Source of the DNA: Myxococcales bacterium
Lineage (GTDB): Bacteria; Myxococcota_A; Polyangia; Palsa-1104; SHYY01
Length of the DNA stretch: 59,248 nucleotides
Direction of reading: 5' to 3'
Assembly: GCA_023248875.1 (NCBI GenBank)
Contig: JAHFDT010000003.1
Location: forward strand, 1-59,248
Position 1 is the first letter of the stretch; each line of letters starts with the position of its first letter. The notes beneath the pieces were generated by a model. The model did no database searches. It had not been told where the DNA came from and saw nothing but the letters and a program-made list of their open reading frames with translations. This document shows, piece by piece, positions 57,101-59,248 of this stretch. The translations under genes and the position numbers were made by a program.

Positions 57101-59248
57101 CGCGGGCGCGCTGGCGGCGCTCGAACGGCTCTACATTGCCACCCAGAGGTTTTCCGAGCTGCTCGAGATCTACGAGCGCAAGTTGGCGGTTGAGACCGAC
57201 CCAGCGGTGCAGCGTGACCTTCGCTATCGCATGGCCCACCTCTTCGAAGAGGAGCTGCGCGATCGCAAGCGGGCGGCGGAGGTCTATCGGACGATCTTGG
57301 CGGAGGGCGATGTCCTTCCGGCGCTGCGGTCGCTCGATCGGCTGATGGTCGCCGAGGGACAGTGGAAGGAGATCGGGAATCTGATCGAGCGGCAACTCTT
57401 GCTGGTCGACACCGATGACGCGCGTGCGCAGCTCAAGTTCCGCTTTGCCGAACTGCACGAGCAGCACCTCGACGACGTGGAGGGCGCGATCGCCTGCTAT
57501 CGCGAACTCCTCGAGCTCGCTCCCGAGCATGCCGGCGCGCGGGCCGCGCTCGAGCGCCGGCTTTCGGACCGGACGCACCAGCTGGCGGCAGCGGAGCTCC
57601 TGGAGCCGATCTATCAGCGCAGCGAGTCTTGGCGCGAGCTCATCGATCTGCACGATGTGCAGCTCGGGCGCGAGACGGAGGGGGTGCGCCGCGGGGAGCT
57701 CTTGGCTGCGATCGGCGAGCTGTGGGCCCACCGACTGGGCGATGGTGACAAAGCGTTCGAGGCCTACAGTCGCTGCTTTCAGGAGCAGCCGGCGAGCCCG
57801 GTGCGGGGCGAGCTCGAACGCCTCGCGGCCCATCTCGACGAATGGAAACGGCTGGTGCGGCTCTACGAAGGAGTGCTGGAGAAGAACTCGCTCGAGCGGG
57901 GCGATCCGGGGCTGCTCCGCGAACTATTGCACAAGGTCGCCGAGGTCTATTCCGAAAAACTGGGGGATGCTCCCAAGGCGGTCGAAGTGTATCGGCGCGC
58001 GCTCAGCGCGGATCCGGACGATCTCGGCGCGCTCGAAGCGCTTGAGCGGCTCTACACGAAACAGGAGAAGTGGCCCGAGCTGCTCGAGGTCTACCGGCGG
58101 CAGATCGAGTTGCTCCCTCTGGCGCGCGAGGCGGCACGCGAGGCGCTCTATTTCCGCGTGGCCTATCTCTGGGACGAGGTGCTGCAGAATCCCGATGAGG
58201 CGATCGCCGCCTACCGAGAGATCCTCGGCTTTTCGGGCGGCCAGGCGAAGGCGCTCACAGCGCTCGATCGGCTCTATCAAGGAAAACGAGCCTGGCACGA
58301 ACTTGCGGACAACCTCGGGCAGCAGCTCAGCCTGACGGCGGAGCAGGGCGATCGGGCTGAATTGCTGGCGCGGCTGGCTGCGCTGCGAGAGCGCCAACTC
58401 GGTGAGGTAGCGGCAGCGATCGATACCTATCGGCAGGTGCTCGAACTTGCACCCGATCATGAAGTGTCGCGAACAGCGCTCGATCGGCTGATCAAGGTGC
58501 CCGAACATGAGCTTCAGGTGGCACAGATCTTGGAGCCGATCTATCGCACCGGCGGCGAGTCGACCCAATTGGTCGAGGTGTACGAGGTGATGGCCCGCCA
58601 CACGTTCGATCCGGCGCGCAAGATCGAGCTCTTCGAGCAGATCGGCGAGCTACATGAGCTCGGCGGCGATGATCCAGGCAAGGCCTTTTCCGCCTACGAC
58701 CGGTCTCTGCGCGAAGATCCGGCGCGCTTGGCCACCCACGATCGGTTGCAACGGCTCTCGCGCGCCATCGGGCGTTTTGGCGAGCTGGTGCAACTGTATC
58801 GTGAGATTGCTGAGAAGACGACCGACACCGAACTCCGGGCAGAGATGTGGCAGCGCGTGGCACAGCTCTCGGCGAGCGAGCTCAACGACATCCACGGTGC
58901 TGCTGAGGCCTATGGCCAGGTGCTCGAGGCCGATCCCAAGAACCTCGACGCGGCCGATGCGCTGGAAGCGATCTATTTGAGCGCTGCCGACTTCACCCAC
59001 TTGGTCGAAGTGGTCTTGCGAAAAGTCGAGATGGTCGAGGAGCTCACCACCAAGAAGGAGCTGTGCTTCAAGGCGGCCAAGCTGTTCGAAGAGGTGCTCG
59101 AAAGCGGTCCACGGGCGATCGAGGCCTATCGGCTGGTGCTGTCACTCGACGAGAGTGACGTGCAAGCGCTCGACGCACTGGAGCGCCTGTGCATCCAACA
59201 CGAGCGGTGGAGCGACCTCAAGGAGATCTACGCCAAGAAGGCGGCGAT
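54192..59248 (+). CDS. Giant TPR/HAT-repeat protein, GltI/AgmK-like (partial)
   Basis: Open from ATG 54192 to the window end (1685 codons and still open). No signal peptide, so cytoplasmic. It is built of repeats of about 110 residues, each with a 'W.EL..LYE..L....D...R..L...IA.L..E.L.D...A...Y...L...P' pattern (for example LLEIYERKLAVETD, ELHEQHLDDVEGAIACYREL). Size, position after the GltG-like gene and repeat type match AgmK/GltI, a multi-thousand-residue cytoplasmic TPR scaffold. I read spot-checked codons in frame throughout and saw no stop. It has its own promoter. Confidence 0.8.
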   Translation, partial: MDPRTQLISRLRSARSWSKLPQVLEELERGLAELDKEARTAGLVELGLQCEELLLQSDRALGYYRAALALDARNKRAREGIERIGWELGDLGLVAEMLGQALSAARSQKAKAALQGRLGCLQLDLGQLDEARTNLEVAREAKLEAVDAKPCQEALAALDHDRKEWLDEAEALIKQAEGAEPGAAAQLYLRVARIYRIEMPGDPAIIDVLQRAMASDPDLEEAALLLERVLVAAEAWDDLMGVHEGRARFLADPTARLALLRRMGTRWAVQFKDPERAVFFYRKALEQHYLPRKQGEADGFAGHLAAFRQVCEVLGAHGEWGELLQLVDLGLQGQRKGDERVVLAGAAGEIAWQAMKDRERAQRYFSVVRELDPHSEELRDFMGHVGEIVQEVADTSDTAKVAMAAGGVVEAAPAPNEELPPDAVATARAAEASSVDKGIEAWRKLAAAHPTAHAPRIELGRIYRKAERWSALAELLREQAEKHSVGDEKIATYFDLAELYKEKLRNDGLVVTALNTVLGLAPHHPRALDALLGQYEHMKRWPDLAGVLQKKAAAATSDGEKIELYGRLAQLYQERFSNVAEAIKAYEKVLEIDPRHSAAIAFLKANYEKRRDWEKLIAVELREIAELPAAEQPARFVAVAKVASEKLKKPLVCIDLWEKVLAAEPGHGEALGELEKLYEREKQWDRLAAVCQQQAEATTDPARRSAALQKLGLLFTEKVVDGDRALAAWRALLAIEPENRRAQEALKKVYLQQRNFAELEAFFAAQNKLDEYARVLERQAESEDDPTKIQLHLRIAELYRDRLGKADRALRAYERVLTLDAQHLGAAEALIPLYEATREPRKLAAVLEVQLHATQEAGVRRQRMQHLAELCEGMLRDKAAAYGWCLRGFAEENDSTWARSGVERLAKETGGFAELVAAYEKAAEALLAARSPALALSLLAMVAQVYETELGDTDRTLAVNRQILALDEHHAGALAALERLYIATQRFSELLEIYERKLAVETDPAVQRDLRYRMAHLFEEELRDRKRAAEVYRTILAEGDVLPALRSLDRLMVAEGQWKEIGNLIERQLLLVDTDDARAQLKFRFAELHEQHLDDVEGAIACYRELLELAPEHAGARAALERRLSDRTHQLAAAELLEPIYQRSESWRELIDLHDVQLGRETEGVRRGELLAAIGELWAHRLGDGDKAFEAYSRCFQEQPASPVRGELERLAAHLDEWKRLVRLYEGVLEKNSLERGDPGLLRELLHKVAEVYSEKLGDAPKAVEVYRRALSADPDDLGALEALERLYTKQEKWPELLEVYRRQIELLPLAREAAREALYFRVAYLWDEVLQNPDEAIAAYREILGFSGGQAKALTALDRLYQGKRAWHELADNLGQQLSLTAEQGDRAELLARLAALRERQLGEVAAAIDTYRQVLELAPDHEVSRTALDRLIKVPEHELQVAQILEPIYRTGGESTQLVEVYEVMARHTFDPARKIELFEQIGELHELGGDDPGKAFSAYDRSLREDPARLATHDRLQRLSRAIGRFGELVQLYREIAEKTTDTELRAEMWQRVAQLSASELNDIHGAAEAYGQVLEADPKNLDAADALEAIYLSAADFTHLVEVVLRKVEMVEELTTKKELCFKAAKLFEEVLESGPRAIEAYRLVLSLDESDVQALDALERLCIQHERWSDLKEIYAKKAA

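Overview
The window is high-GC DNA that reads like a Myxococcota (former Deltaproteobacteria) chromosome. Four proteins carry MYXO-CTERM-like tails (Cys, hydrophobic helix, Arg cluster), there are many lipoproteins, and the right end encodes a set of TPR, FHA and TonB-C proteins matching the Glt gliding/focal-adhesion machinery of Myxococcus. I saw no rRNA, tRNA or CRISPR array. Functional calls are made by eye from motifs and gene order, without database searches.

Left part (1-13128). Two surface proteins are followed by an ethylmalonyl-CoA pathway operon. A ScfR/RamB-type regulator (minus strand) diverges from acyl-CoA dehydrogenase, mesaconyl-CoA hydratase, a two-subunit B12 acyl-CoA mutase, 3-hydroxyacyl-CoA dehydrogenase, an epimerase and crotonyl-CoA carboxylase/reductase. 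Together these would turn acetyl-CoA units into glyoxylate and propionyl-CoA precursors; the final lyase is not in the window. The two mutase subunits lie in one frame separated only by a TGA codon. A Phd/VapC toxin-antitoxin pair follows, then a VWA surface protein, a DUF1015 protein, a TrmN6-like methylase and three exported or lipoprotein genes of unknown role.

Middle (19955-33560). After an M1 aminopeptidase with HEAT repeats comes what I judge the most novel system: a compact RiPP-like operon. It has a PqqD-type recognition protein, a radical SAM/SPASM enzyme, a 56-residue Cys-containing precursor too small for usual gene calling, an HPr-kinase-like enzyme, an S26-type peptidase, a surface-anchored C25 protease and an amidinohydrolase-fold enzyme. 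A short non-autonomous element with perfect 33-bp terminal inverted repeats sits exactly on the precursor stop codon. Next come an ExbB plus two ExbD proteins (AglRQS-like motor) and a membrane pyrophosphatase behind a long, inverted-repeat-rich leader.

Right part (33578-59248). The conserved rpsP-khpA-rimM-trmD-(SPOUT methylase)-rplS-yraN block is followed on the minus strand by an operon holding an exported CoA-transferase-fold protein and six tandem paralogues of an exported family I do not recognise, one of them frameshifted. The last 15 kb is a Glt-like cluster (GltC-, GltD-, GltE-, GltF-, GltG-like proteins, a TPR lipoprotein and the start of a giant GltI/AgmK-like TPR protein that runs off the window). 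A structured palindromic repeat occurs twice in the window, and several genes have a -10 box directly next to the start codon with no Shine-Dalgarno, suggesting leaderless mRNAs.
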